Positions 28,001-35,400 of a stretch of 64,000 bases of DNA are shown in pieces. Below the pieces are notes generated by a model, which was given only the letters and a program-made list of their open reading frames with translations, made no database searches and was not told the origin of the DNA. This stretch comes from Paludibacteraceae bacterium (GTDB lineage Bacteria > Bacteroidota > Bacteroidia > Bacteroidales > Paludibacteraceae). The number at the start of each line of letters is the position of its first letter. Within the stretch, counting starts at the first letter, position 1. The position numbers and the translations under genes are program-made. The stretch is taken from contig JAILMN010000029.1 of the NCBI GenBank assembly GCA_024692565.1, positions 62,001-126,000 of the forward strand. Direction: 5' to 3'.

Positions 28001-29172
28001 CCGAGTTCGACTACAGCGCTATCAACCAGCTGCTGCAAGCGAACACCCTCGATACCTTCAAGTCCGGCGAACGGCAAGAGTTAGGTAACGTGCTCCTCAC
28101 CGGTGCAACGGGTTACCTCGGTATCCACGTGCTCAAGGAACTGATTGACTCCGATGCCAAGACCATCACCTGCCTCGTGCGCGGTAAGAGCGCCGAAGAT
28201 GCGGAACGCCGCGTGCGTAACCTGCTGTTCTACTATTTCAGCCGCCGCTTCGACGACCTCTTCGGTACTCGTATTTTCGTCGTTCAGGGCGATGTCACGA
28301 GCGATTTCAATATCCAAACACCCATCGACACCGTGTTCAACTGCGCCGCGAACGTAAAGCACTTCTCGAAAGGCACGGACATCGAAGATGTCAACATCGG
28401 CGGAGCACAGCGTTGTGTCGATTTCTGTCTCGCTACAGGTGCCGCACTCGTCCATGTATCCACGACGTCCACCGGCGGTGTATGGGTGGGATCCGACGCT
28501 CCCGCACCTGTCCTCACCGAGCGTAACATATGGTTCGGGCAGTACCTCGGCAATCAGTACATGCACTCCAAGTTCCTTGCCGACCGCCTTATCCTCGATG
28601 CGGTGGCTACCAAGGGCTTGCGCGCGAAAATCATGCGTGTCGGTAACCTCGCAGCACGTAGCTACGACGGCGAGTTCCAAGTCAACTTCTCCACCAATAG
28701 TTACATGGGTCGTATCAAGATCTTCAACATGCTCGGCTGCTGTCCGTTCGACCAGTACGACCAACCTACCGAGTTCTCACCAATCGACCAAACGGCGAAA
28801 GCCATCGTCCTGCTTGCTACCACCCCGAAAGAGTGTACCGTCTTCCAGCCCTACAACACGCATACACGACTCCTCGGTAACGTGCTGCAGGTACTCGATA
28901 AACTCGGTACAGAGATGCAGTTCGTTGAACCCGAAGTCTTTGGCTTAGCCATCCAGCAGGCAGCCTTAGACCCGCAAAAAGCACCGTTGCTCACCACCAT
29001 GCTTGCGTACCAGAACATCGCGCATGGCCAACCGACCCAGATCGTGGATCGCAACAATGCTTATACCTCACAAGTGCTCCTGCGACTCGGCTTCCAATGG
29101 GCCGAACCCGACAACGAGTATATCGGTCGTATGCTAACCGCCATCAGCCAATTAGGATTCTTCGATGTATGA
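22048..29172 (+). CDS. two-module nonribosomal peptide synthetase with terminal reductase (C-A-PCP-C-A-PCP-R)
   Basis: A 2374-residue synthetase. C1 has HHVLADG at 133-139. A1 has YTSGTTGTPKG near 552 and GYGPTEC near 684. PCP1 has Ser939 in an unusual GLSSIS context. C2 has HHLVCDG at 1123-1129. A2 has YTSGSTGVPKG near 1557. PCP2 has GGTSL with Ser1933. The last 360 residues are a short-chain-dehydrogenase-like thioester reductase with TGATGYLG (2018-2025) and Tyr2171/Lys2175, which would release the product as an aldehyde. There is no epimerase or thioesterase. A condensation domain first suggests an N-acylated dipeptide. Both A domains lack about 40-50 residues before the YTSG motif. The substrate is unassigned, and no carrier-protein activating enzyme or exporter gene is nearby. 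The stop overlaps the next gene by 4 bp. Confidence 0.93.
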   Translation: MRSPLSQAQLGVYYACETSVSDEFNYQNPVLFDLPEDADLARLQQAVQDALCAHPYLFSRVVVNEEGVPEIESGEDSAARCQLSEVTEDEWKVVQATFARTMDIRGDQLFRAEIYSVKSPKSGAKSYLYIDIHHVLADGFSVTLLLRDIERLYNGKKPAGELMDGAAIASEEAAQRADEALMGEAKEWYAKKFCDAADTDSLPIPEASLASSDQPAESIYRMFPLSVSKEDVQAIEKRFGAKESIIMQTAFAQLLATYSAEEKASYCTAFWGRTDRRTLGAITMMVHTLPVFLQTKAETPIAEMLSSMDEQLQLTQKYQYYAYPDAVRDLGLNNQVIFVYQGAVLADKRGLHLGETLVPYTDLRRPTPGWKLCAELFETDGQYSLKLSYSTADYSEAFMEQLAQAYSMILRSMVTADKVSEIDYCTQPQLEWLDERNPKAPQPAKGSLVARFKQHVAEQPDAVCVVAGDKRLTYAEVDKLSDTFDPQYTVRCGGHVIGYSVPRNEQMVIVPLAIAKAGFTAMPLDSSYPAERLEFMRADAAKYEGKDAFILLYTSGTTGTPKGVMLSEQNILTFCDYHTHHIGLTPESRYATYAGYGFDAFMHDLWGCLYAGAAIYVIGEDIRFDLDGIYDYFVKEGITHSFMTTQVGTQMAINYPDIPGFQCLGVGGEKLMSLNPPSYRLWNGYGPTECTVYVSSFWVEKNEPNIPIGYPNDTAELFIVNKYGHRVPWGAAGELLIAGPQVGIGYLNNPEKTAEAFVEWNGLRCYRTGDIVRYREDGAIEFVGRKDGQVKIRGFRIELKEVEAVIRQFEGIKDATVQAFDYPDGGGKFIAAYIVSDQKIDIQALNAFIMDQKPPYMVPAVTMQIDAIPLNQNQKVNKRALPEPGASPRWNGESGLRLEGEAPLNVLEEQIKEIVAGIVGNSDFGITTDLRFVGLSSISAIKLATQVYKRFGVQLDAKLLVKGANIQTIENEILEAMLGGHRDTVMPESRDTEEALTAPYPLSHAQTGVYFECMKNPTSTLYNIPMRARMPLSISDEALREAVTKVVNSHPELFVHFQTNDTGVEQIIDKNVELKVESLEKKESELETYCAEFVRPFNLSKDLLCRFSIVRTEQALYLYCDIHHLVCDGASYDVFFNELCTLLDGGTIDTEMYSYAQFVADEQTAKDGEEYAAAKEFFHSQLAQVEGATEIAADLTNPKDGEIGQVYAPMDIKAAETLAQNAQVTPAGATLAAVFYTLARFANADDLCITTISNGRSNLKMANTMGMMVNTLALSSKISDQTVQDFIRETGEHFEQTLAHENYPFAQIAADYDLTAEIMFAYQLGVLSEYKINGQTIATENMELNVPKFKIAFYIIEVNGQPSVAIEYDNGRYSRELMQSLAQSVSNALSAFAAQPTAALRSISLMDEAQAKLLDSFNQTAVPYDNTQTVLSLFKAQVAKTPDALALVYTDKRFTYREVDEISDRIAAGLHPTTNVIAIKVPRSEWMVLGALAVLKTGCAYLPLDPSYPEERLSYMQQDANSCMLLTEKEFEELSKSQISNLKSKIINPSDLFILLYTSGSTGVPKGVQLEHGNLVAFCHWYQRYYDLHAGHKVAAYASFGFDACMMDLYPALTCGAAVYIVPEDLRLNLPELGRAFDAEGITHAFMTTQIGYQFATNVECHSLHHLSVGGEALSALNPPTNYKMHNGYGPTECTIFTTTYLLNEYEQHIPIGKPLDNLQLFIMDTNGQRLPLGATGELWVSGPQVSRGYLNLPEKTAETFVEWNGKRCYRTGDIVRYLPDGNIQFVGRRDGQVKIRGFRIELKEVEAVIRQFEGIKDATVQAFDYPNGGKFIAAYIVSDQTIDVAALNTFIRERKPPYMVPAATMQIDVIPLNQNQKVNKRALPAPKIQADDHDYVAPANDTEKLFADIFADILSLDKVGATDNFFELGGTSLMVTRVIIEADKAGKHIAYADLFAHPTPRDLTNLVNGQAEANEGEAADREVTEFDYSAINQLLQANTLDTFKSGERQELGNVLLTGATGYLGIHVLKELIDSDAKTITCLVRGKSAEDAERRVRNLLFYYFSRRFDDLFGTRIFVVQGDVTSDFNIQTPIDTVFNCAANVKHFSKGTDIEDVNIGGAQRCVDFCLATGAALVHVSTTSTGGVWVGSDAPAPVLTERNIWFGQYLGNQYMHSKFLADRLILDAVATKGLRAKIMRVGNLAARSYDGEFQVNFSTNSYMGRIKIFNMLGCCPFDQYDQPTEFSPIDQTAKAIVLLATTPKECTVFQPYNTHTRLLGNVLQVLDKLGTEMQFVEPEVFGLAIQQAALDPQKAPLLTTMLAYQNIAHGQPTQIVDRNNAYTSQVLLRLGFQWAEPDNEYIGRMLTAISQLGFFDV
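24706..24759 (+). repeat. GC-rich hairpin insert in the A1-PCP1 linker
   Basis: TCTCCCC and GGGGAGA pair around an 8-base loop (24706-24727), followed by CCTC/GAGG and GGGG/CCCC pairings up to 24755. The insert encodes SPRWNGESGLRLEGEAP between the conserved KVNKRALPEP and the carrier domain. Module 2 has no such sequence in the equivalent linker. Confidence 0.6.
26654..26688 (+). repeat. five A/T-rich 7-bp repeats in adenylation domain 2
   Basis: AATCTCA, AATTTCA, AATCTAA, AATCTAA, AATAATA in tandem, encoding QISNLKSKII just before the YTSG nucleotide-binding motif. The base composition differs sharply from the flanks. Confidence 0.75.
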
Positions 29173-29613
29173 GAAAAATCGCCCTGTACATAGTGGCGGC
29201 GCTGATGATGGTATCAGCCGATAGCTATGCCGTCAAAGTGACCAAGACCGTGCTGCAGAATGCGCTGGTCCAGGTCAATAAGGTCAAGAAAGTCAAGTGC
29301 TATGCCGATTTGTGCGAACACCGCATCGGGATCCCCTATGTGGAGAACGGCAACGAACGGCAGGTGCTCGACGTCTATTATGCCAAAGAGTTTTGTCTCC
29401 ACCAGCCGAAAGGACTTTCTCCGACTCCAGTCGCTCATCATCTCCGGTGACTGCATGATGCTCCAGCGCGAACTTGACTATGTGCATATAGAGTCGCAGA
29501 AGAAAAAAGCCGGACACGTCCATAATGTCGTTTACCCATCCCTCCCCGAGTCCCAAGAAGTCAACTCCAAAATGCTCGCCTTCATGAATCGTATTCTCTC
29601 TGCAGAACCATAA
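29169..29613 (+). pseudogene. frameshifted gene for a small exported protein, possible esterase remnant
   Basis: Starts at an ATG overlapping the NRPS stop (ATGA). A signal peptide (MRKIALYIVAALMMVSADSYA) leads into IPYVENGNERQVLDVYY, which resembles the opening strand of alpha/beta hydrolases (esterase/lipase type). The first frame stops at 29450. The frame shifted by one base is open from 29260 to 29613 and ends with HNVVYPSLPES and a helix AFMNRIL, resembling a hydrolase C-terminus. Joining the two near 29410 gives about 148 residues, too short for a full hydrolase, so the central part with the nucleophile is missing. This may be a decayed gene or a sequencing error over a novel small protein. 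Confidence 0.5.
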
Positions 29614-29632
29614 TTTTTTAAAAATAGTAGTA

Positions 29633-29648
29633 TTGGGTACTTGCATAC
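29633..29648 (+). promoter_or_regulatory. candidate operator, copy 1
   Basis: TTGGGTACTTGCATAC overlaps the -33 TTG of the kinase promoter. A copy with two differences lies in the identical position at 32124-32139. Confidence 0.6.
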
Positions 29649-29671
29649 TTCACGAAAATGTAGTACCTTTG
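29641..29671 (+). promoter_or_regulatory. promoter of the two-component system
   Basis: TTG (29641-29643), 20 bases, TACCTTTG (29664-29671). The start codon is 35 bases downstream. Confidence 0.75.
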
Positions 29672-29705
29672 CACCCGATTTTGGATATACCTCAAGGATG
29701 ATATT

Positions 29706-31469
29706 ATGAAGAGACATCTTCTACTACTACTATCACTTTTCTGTGCGTGCGCATTCACAGCGCGCGCAGACTTGCGCGAGACGAGTATGGCGCTGGTGGA
29801 CAGCGCTTACGCAGAGGCGATGGTAGGGAACTTATCGCAGGCAGTGCTTATCAACAATGAAGGTTTGGAGGGAGTGCCGGAGGATTCGGTGGACATCCGA
29901 TGTGAGTTCTATTCGTGTCTGCTATACTGCTATCATCGTCTGGGCGATTATGAGAAAGCCTTGGAATATGGCGAGGTGTGTCTGCAATATGATGAGTTGC
30001 AAGGCAATTCCGTCAATCTGTCTGCCTCGTTAGGTAACTTAGCCGGTATCTATTCTTCTGCAGGACAACAAGATGTAGCGATTGACTATCTGGAACGTGC
30101 GATAGCCATCGAGCAAGAGTTATTACGTACTGATTCGGCGCACACACCTAAGTCGCTGGCTATCCGCGAGGCGATGTTAGGAGAGGTGCTCCTTGCCAAA
30201 GACTCTGATTTAAACCGTGCGCTGGCGTTAACTGAAGATGCGTTGACGATTGACCGTTTGTTAGGTAGGCGCTTGCAAGAAGGTATGAGGCTTGCACAAT
30301 TAGGGCACATTTATGCAGCCTTGGGTCAAACAGACCGTGCGCGCCGATACAATACCGAGGCATTGGCTATTGCACGCGAAACGGGTAACATAATGACCGA
30401 AGTGCTATGTCTGCTGCAATTGGAGCGTTATGAAGAAGCCGCAACTATCGCGCATGAGAAAGGCTTGAAAAAACAGGAGTATGAGGCATGCAATAAACTC
30501 TATGCTCAAGCTAAATCGGCAAATAAACAGACAGAAGCGCTTATCTGGTTGGAGCGAGCACGCGAACTGAGGGAACAACTAATGAGTGAGGAAAACCAGC
30601 GCCAATTGACCATCGCGCAGGTTCGTTACGACTCATTCCGCAAAGAGCAACAATTAGCGGAACAACAACAGGAATTACAACAGAAACGTGCCCGAGAGAA
30701 AGTATTATGGTTGTTCTCTCTATTGTCACTTATTGTAGTAGTATTACTCATCTTCTTGATTGTCTTGCTCCGTCACCGTAAACAAACGATAGAGCAAGCC
30801 GCGGCCGATAAAGCAAGACAGTATAGTATCCTGAGCCATGATCTGAAAAATCCTATCGTTGCCCAACAACAGGTACTTAAGCATCTCTATACCGACTACA
30901 CACAGCACACTCCGGAGGAGGTGTATACGCGCATAGGGCAACTATTAGCCGCCAGTAACGGACAACTGGATTTACTACGCAATTTGCAAGAGATTGTGCA
31001 GTTGAACCGCCATCTGCGCGCTGTTCATCCGACCCATATAGACCTCAGTGCCTTGCTACGCGAAACTATTACGGATGTTGAGAGTGCTGCTATACTCAAA
31101 AACATCGCTATTGAGGTAAGAGCTAAACGTTTATTAGTAACGGTTGACCGCGATTCTTTGCGTACAATCCTTCGAAACCTCTTGGGTAATGCAATTAAAT
31201 TTTCGCCAACCGGAAGCACTATAGAATTGGGAACTACTGATAGCGGATTCTACGTCCGCGACCACGGCATGGGTATAGATGAGACCAAACGGCAAGAGTT
31301 ACTAACCGCTACCACACAAGTACGTTCATCCGTTGGTACAGAAGAAGAAAGCGGCACAGGCTTCGGATTATTGCTCTGCCGAGAGTTACTTAAACTCAAC
31401 CATGGAACGATGGAGATTGATTCCGCTTTAGGCCAAGGCACAACCATAACAATTCACTTACCAATATAA
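29706..31469 (+). CDS. sensor histidine kinase with periplasmic TPR region
   Basis: A 587-residue membrane kinase. A signal peptide (residues 1-21) is followed by tetratricopeptide-like helices to about 320, a coiled coil (EQQLAEQQQELQQKRA), and one transmembrane helix near 338-358. The cytoplasmic part has a HisKA-type box ILSHDLKNP with His near 377, an N box NLLGNAIKFSP near 492, DHGMGID, and a G2 box GTGFGLLLCREL. The TPR-HK layout is common in Bacteroidetes and usually senses envelope or peptide signals, though the ligand is unknown. It is followed 16 bp later by its response regulator. Confidence 0.92.
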   Translation: MKRHLLLLLSLFCACAFTARADLRETSMALVDSAYAEAMVGNLSQAVLINNEGLEGVPEDSVDIRCEFYSCLLYCYHRLGDYEKALEYGEVCLQYDELQGNSVNLSASLGNLAGIYSSAGQQDVAIDYLERAIAIEQELLRTDSAHTPKSLAIREAMLGEVLLAKDSDLNRALALTEDALTIDRLLGRRLQEGMRLAQLGHIYAALGQTDRARRYNTEALAIARETGNIMTEVLCLLQLERYEEAATIAHEKGLKKQEYEACNKLYAQAKSANKQTEALIWLERARELREQLMSEENQRQLTIAQVRYDSFRKEQQLAEQQQELQQKRAREKVLWLFSLLSLIVVVLLIFLIVLLRHRKQTIEQAAADKARQYSILSHDLKNPIVAQQQVLKHLYTDYTQHTPEEVYTRIGQLLAASNGQLDLLRNLQEIVQLNRHLRAVHPTHIDLSALLRETITDVESAAILKNIAIEVRAKRLLVTVDRDSLRTILRNLLGNAIKFSPTGSTIELGTTDSGFYVRDHGMGIDETKRQELLTATTQVRSSVGTEEESGTGFGLLLCRELLKLNHGTMEIDSALGQGTTITIHLPI

Positions 31470-31485
31470 TCAAATATTTTCTCAA

Positions 31486-32112
31486 ATGAATATTGCTATT
31501 TTAGATGACCATGAGTTGGTGCGCGTTGGAGTAGCCACCGCACTGCGCAATACGCCACATGAGTTAACGGTTAGTGTCGCTTCAGCAGACGAATTGTTCG
31601 CTGCACTGCAAGATGGAAAGCCCTGCGATATACTATTGTTAGATATTCTGCTTCCGGGCACGAATGGCATCGAAGTAGCACAACGGATGCGCAATGAGTT
31701 TCCTGAAGTGAAGATTATCGTGCTGTCTGTGGACTCGCGCGAATATACGCTGGTTCAACTATTGCAAATTGGAGTTGACGGATTTGTTAGTAAACGTGGT
31801 CCATTGAATGAAATCACATCTGCTATTGATACCGTATCTGAAGGCGTTCCTTTCTACGGCAGGGATATTGCTATTCTTATTCGCGATATTACGGATGCCA
31901 AACTCAACAAGCAGAACACCGCCGCACTAACCAAACGTGAGTTACAGATTATTAAGGCATGTTGCGACGGATTATTGGGCAAGGAGATAGCGGAGAACCT
32001 ACACATCTCGCTTCGCGCCGTTAATAGCCACAAAACCAATATCTTTAACAAACTCGGTCTCTCCACCTCAGTTGAACTCGTCCGTTTCGCTATTGAACAT
32101 GGCATAATATAA
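31486..32112 (+). CDS. response regulator, NarL/LuxR family
   Basis: A 208-residue regulator. The receiver has DDHELVRVG at the N-terminus, phosphoacceptor Asp53 in LLLDILLPG, and the conserved Ser/Lys positions further on (VLSVDS, FVSKRG). The C-terminal helix-turn-helix is of the LuxR type: LTKRELQIIKACCDGLLGKEIA then SLRAVNSHKTNIFNKLG. It is co-transcribed with the TPR kinase. Its likely targets are its own operon and the downstream surface-protein operon, whose promoters share TTGGGTACTTGYRTAC; this is inference from sequence identity. Confidence 0.93.
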   Translation: MNIAILDDHELVRVGVATALRNTPHELTVSVASADELFAALQDGKPCDILLLDILLPGTNGIEVAQRMRNEFPEVKIIVLSVDSREYTLVQLLQIGVDGFVSKRGPLNEITSAIDTVSEGVPFYGRDIAILIRDITDAKLNKQNTAALTKRELQIIKACCDGLLGKEIAENLHISLRAVNSHKTNIFNKLGLSTSVELVRFAIEHGII

Positions 32113-32123
32113 AAATGCGAGTT

Positions 32124-32139
32124 TTGGGTACTTGTGTAC
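32124..32139 (+). promoter_or_regulatory. candidate operator, copy 2
   Basis: TTGGGTACTTGTGTAC, 14 of 16 bases shared with 29633-29648 and in the same register with the -33 element. Confidence 0.6.
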
Positions 32140-32162
32140 ATGCTCAAAAAGCAGTACCTTTG
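32132..32162 (+). promoter_or_regulatory. promoter of the small-protein/surface-protein operon
   Basis: TTG (32132-32134), 20 bases, TACCTTTG (32155-32162). The leader is about 65 bases. Confidence 0.75.
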
Positions 32163-32232
32163 CAGCGTCAAATGATGCTGCTTTTTATTTATACTCAAAT
32201 AATAATTACAAACAATCAAAAATTTTACGATT

Positions 32233-32493
32233 ATGAGAAAGATTTTCTTATTTGTCGCAGCCGTAGTATGTGCTGCAAGTATGAACGCTCAAGAGCCGCT
32301 TCCGGGTGAAGAACTGGTATTCGATATCCATGCCGACATCACTATTACCGCTTTCTTTACTCCTTTTGGCGGAGAGTTGGGTGTTGATGATGTTAACGCA
32401 GAAGTGCGTGTGCGCAAATCGCTCCTCAACGGTCAGCTGCTCATCGAGAAGAATGGCAAAATCTTTAACGCGCAAGGCGCACAAATACAATAA
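32233..32493 (+). CDS. small exported protein with shared C-terminal tail
   Basis: An 86-residue protein I cannot assign to a named family. A clear signal peptide (MRKIFLFVAAVVCAASMNAQ) is followed by about 40 residues, then a tail NGQLLIEKNGKIFNAQG that ends the protein. The same tail (NGQLFILRGNKVYTAQG) ends the 1186-residue protein encoded 3 bp downstream. Short C-terminal modules of this style are seen on exported Bacteroidales proteins and may act in sorting or anchoring; that is inference. The gene is the first of an operon controlled by the promoter with the candidate operator. Confidence 0.7.
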   Translation: MRKIFLFVAAVVCAASMNAQEPLPGEELVFDIHADITITAFFTPFGGELGVDDVNAEVRVRKSLLNGQLLIEKNGKIFNAQGAQIQ

Positions 32494-32496
32494 TCT

Positions 32497-35400
32497 ATGA
32501 AACGGTATTTTTATTCGCTGGCTTTGGCGCTATGTGCGCTGATGCTGGCTATGCCGGTTAAGGCATATGAGCAACAAACAGTTCATGCGGATCACTTCAA
32601 TACGGTTCGTATGTTCCTCGAGGATTGTTCTTCGCTCTATTACGATGTAGTCGTCACTTTGGATGCGGACCTTGAGATTGACGACAAGTGGTATACAACT
32701 AACGATGTCTCTCTGGCACATTCTGCACGTATCTTGCGTGTGGACAACAATGCCCCTTCCAAATATTGGAGGAATAAAGGCCTTGAGCAATATAGTATCG
32801 CTTACCGCTACGGAAACGAGAAAATAGCAGCCTTCGTGTCTGTCGGTCAGGGACGGAAGACTTTGGACTTGAATGGTCACACAATAACTGCTGCGTGGTA
32901 TGGTGACAACGCCCGTGTGAAATACAAAGATTATAACGGCTATCCCAAATGTGTCTGCCTCTTTGCTGCCGGCTGGCAATGCAACGAATTTAATATCATC
33001 GACTCGCAAGGCGGCGGTAAAATTATATTCAATAGTTACGAAGGGAATGCAACCGAAGTAGCTGCTGTCTTCGTGCCCAAAAATTCTACCTGTGAACGCG
33101 TTAATATCTGTGGTGGCGAAATCAATGGATGCGCTCCTTGGTCAAATAGCACCGCAGGCGATCGTTGCGGCGTTGTGATGGACGATGAGAACGTGACGCT
33201 GAATATGTATGGTGGCAAAATCAATCTGCTGGAAGCATATGAAGAATCGCACGTTAATATGCTTGGCGGTGAAGTAAGCAATAAGAGTGGTGTATATTTC
33301 TGGACAGATAGTATCGTCAGTGCAGAAGAGAATTACTTCTGTCCCGTTGCTGCACGCCCGGAGAATTTCTATTATGCCAACGGTGTTATCAACGGCGTGT
33401 TTAATTATTGCGCGTTGAAACTCACCGAGAACGAATGGAAAGAGCGCATACCGGCGCAAAAGAAGTACTATTTCTCTTTTAATGAGAGTGAGTTATCCTA
33501 CGACCAGTTCATTACTAATTTGCGTACAATGCCCGTGATGCGGTTCCGTATCATGAACGGCGATTTTGTGCCGGTTATCGTCAATGGTATCGGCCTGGCG
33601 GATGACAATGCCGGTGATATCTTGGGCGACGGAGGTAGTGTCAGTTGGAACGAACCCACCAAGACTCTCACGCTGCGCAATGCGGATGTGACCAGTGTGG
33701 TAATGAACTATACCGGTAGCGAAAATCTGGAGTATGTGATCAAGGTGGAAGGCAAGAGCCGCGTACACGGCAGTGGTATCAAATGTACCGGTGCGCACTT
33801 GTCGATAGAGGGCACGGAAGAAGATACATTGGTTGTCTTCGGTGCGGGATGCAAAGCCATCGAGTGCGACAACCAGATTCTGCTGCACAACCTGTATGTG
33901 GACGTATCGGCAACTTCAACGAACTCTATTGCTGCTACCACATTGATTATTGACGGCGCTCCGCTGAAGGCCGAAGCACAGTCACGCGCTGTTGCTTGTG
34001 ATATTTCGCTTTGGAATGATGTCCTTTATACTTACAACTACACTTCCGGTAGCGCTACCTCGGCAGCATTCATGCTGGAAGCAGGTATGCGTAAATACAA
34101 GATTTGGATTGCAGGTGAGCAATTAGACATCCGCTGCACGGAGCAGAACTATTTCAAGAGCAATTATGCCAGCGGAAATATCTATGTTGCCAACAATTCA
34201 AGAGGCGCATATGAGGATGGCAAGCAAATTATTTTGGTGCTTGAGAACGCTTCTATCAATACGCAAGGTTTGTATAATGGCTATAGCGGACTAAGTCCGA
34301 AAGGTGTGCCTGCAATTGAGATTCAGGAGGACAGCGTGCTGGTTATCATGGACAATGTCAGCATCTGGTCAGGCGACCCGACCGGTGTTAAGTACGATGG
34401 TATAGACACGCGCTATTACGCTGACGGCGGTCATGGTATCTTCTTCAATCCTGCGCACAACAACTGCGAGTTGATTATGCGTTCGCAGACGAATGAGATG
34501 ATGAGTGAGAATGGTTCGGTATATATTAATACCTATGGTAAGAATCAAAGCTCGTATCCTATCCGCTGTGAGGGGCCGCGGCTCTATATCGAATGTAATG
34601 GAAAAGCTGACTCCATTGTGGTTCATAGTGAGCGTGAAGTGTTCTGCAAGACCGGTCTGACATTAAGCAATACTACGTTATTCAGCCAAGCCGGATTTAA
34701 GACCTCCAATACCCCGGTTTTCACTACTCACAAGTTAAGTGAAAAAGACATAGCATCGTCCTTCATTGCATGGCCGCGTTCGGCGCAGTTCAACTCGACA
34801 GGTGGCGTGACGGGTTCTACGGATGATGCATCTAAGGGTATATTATTGCTCTCAAGCGATAGCCGACATCTCCTGCCTATCACCATAGAGGCTAACGATC
34901 CTGCGATGGGAGATGTGAACGGCGGAATGGAGAACATATACGGCCTTACCTATCCTCTCCATGCGTATCCGAAATCCGGCTACACGTTCCAAGAGTGGCA
35001 TATTTACCGCAAAGGAAAAGCGGGTTACTTGACGGTAGCAGACAAAGACTCTGAAATCGAGCTGAATACAGAGATCCGCGCCGTAGCTTACTTCGAGTCC
35101 GAAGGTGGTACGCCGGAAGAATATCCGTTGTGGCTCAAAGGAACCAAAGTGACCAGCGAGAACTGTTTGGACCCTGCGGGCGACAAGAAATCCGAATACA
35201 AGGATGCAGACGGCTTGGGACAAATCACGCTCAATGGTGTTAATTGGAATATTGACGAATCCGGCATCTACTCCAATCTGCCGGGCGAAGTGCGCGTTTA
35301 TTGTAATGGTAGCAATACCATCAAAGGTCAATCTGACTGGACACTATATTTCGACGAGGCAGATATAGTACGTATCTATTTCGACACCCTTAATGTGGGC

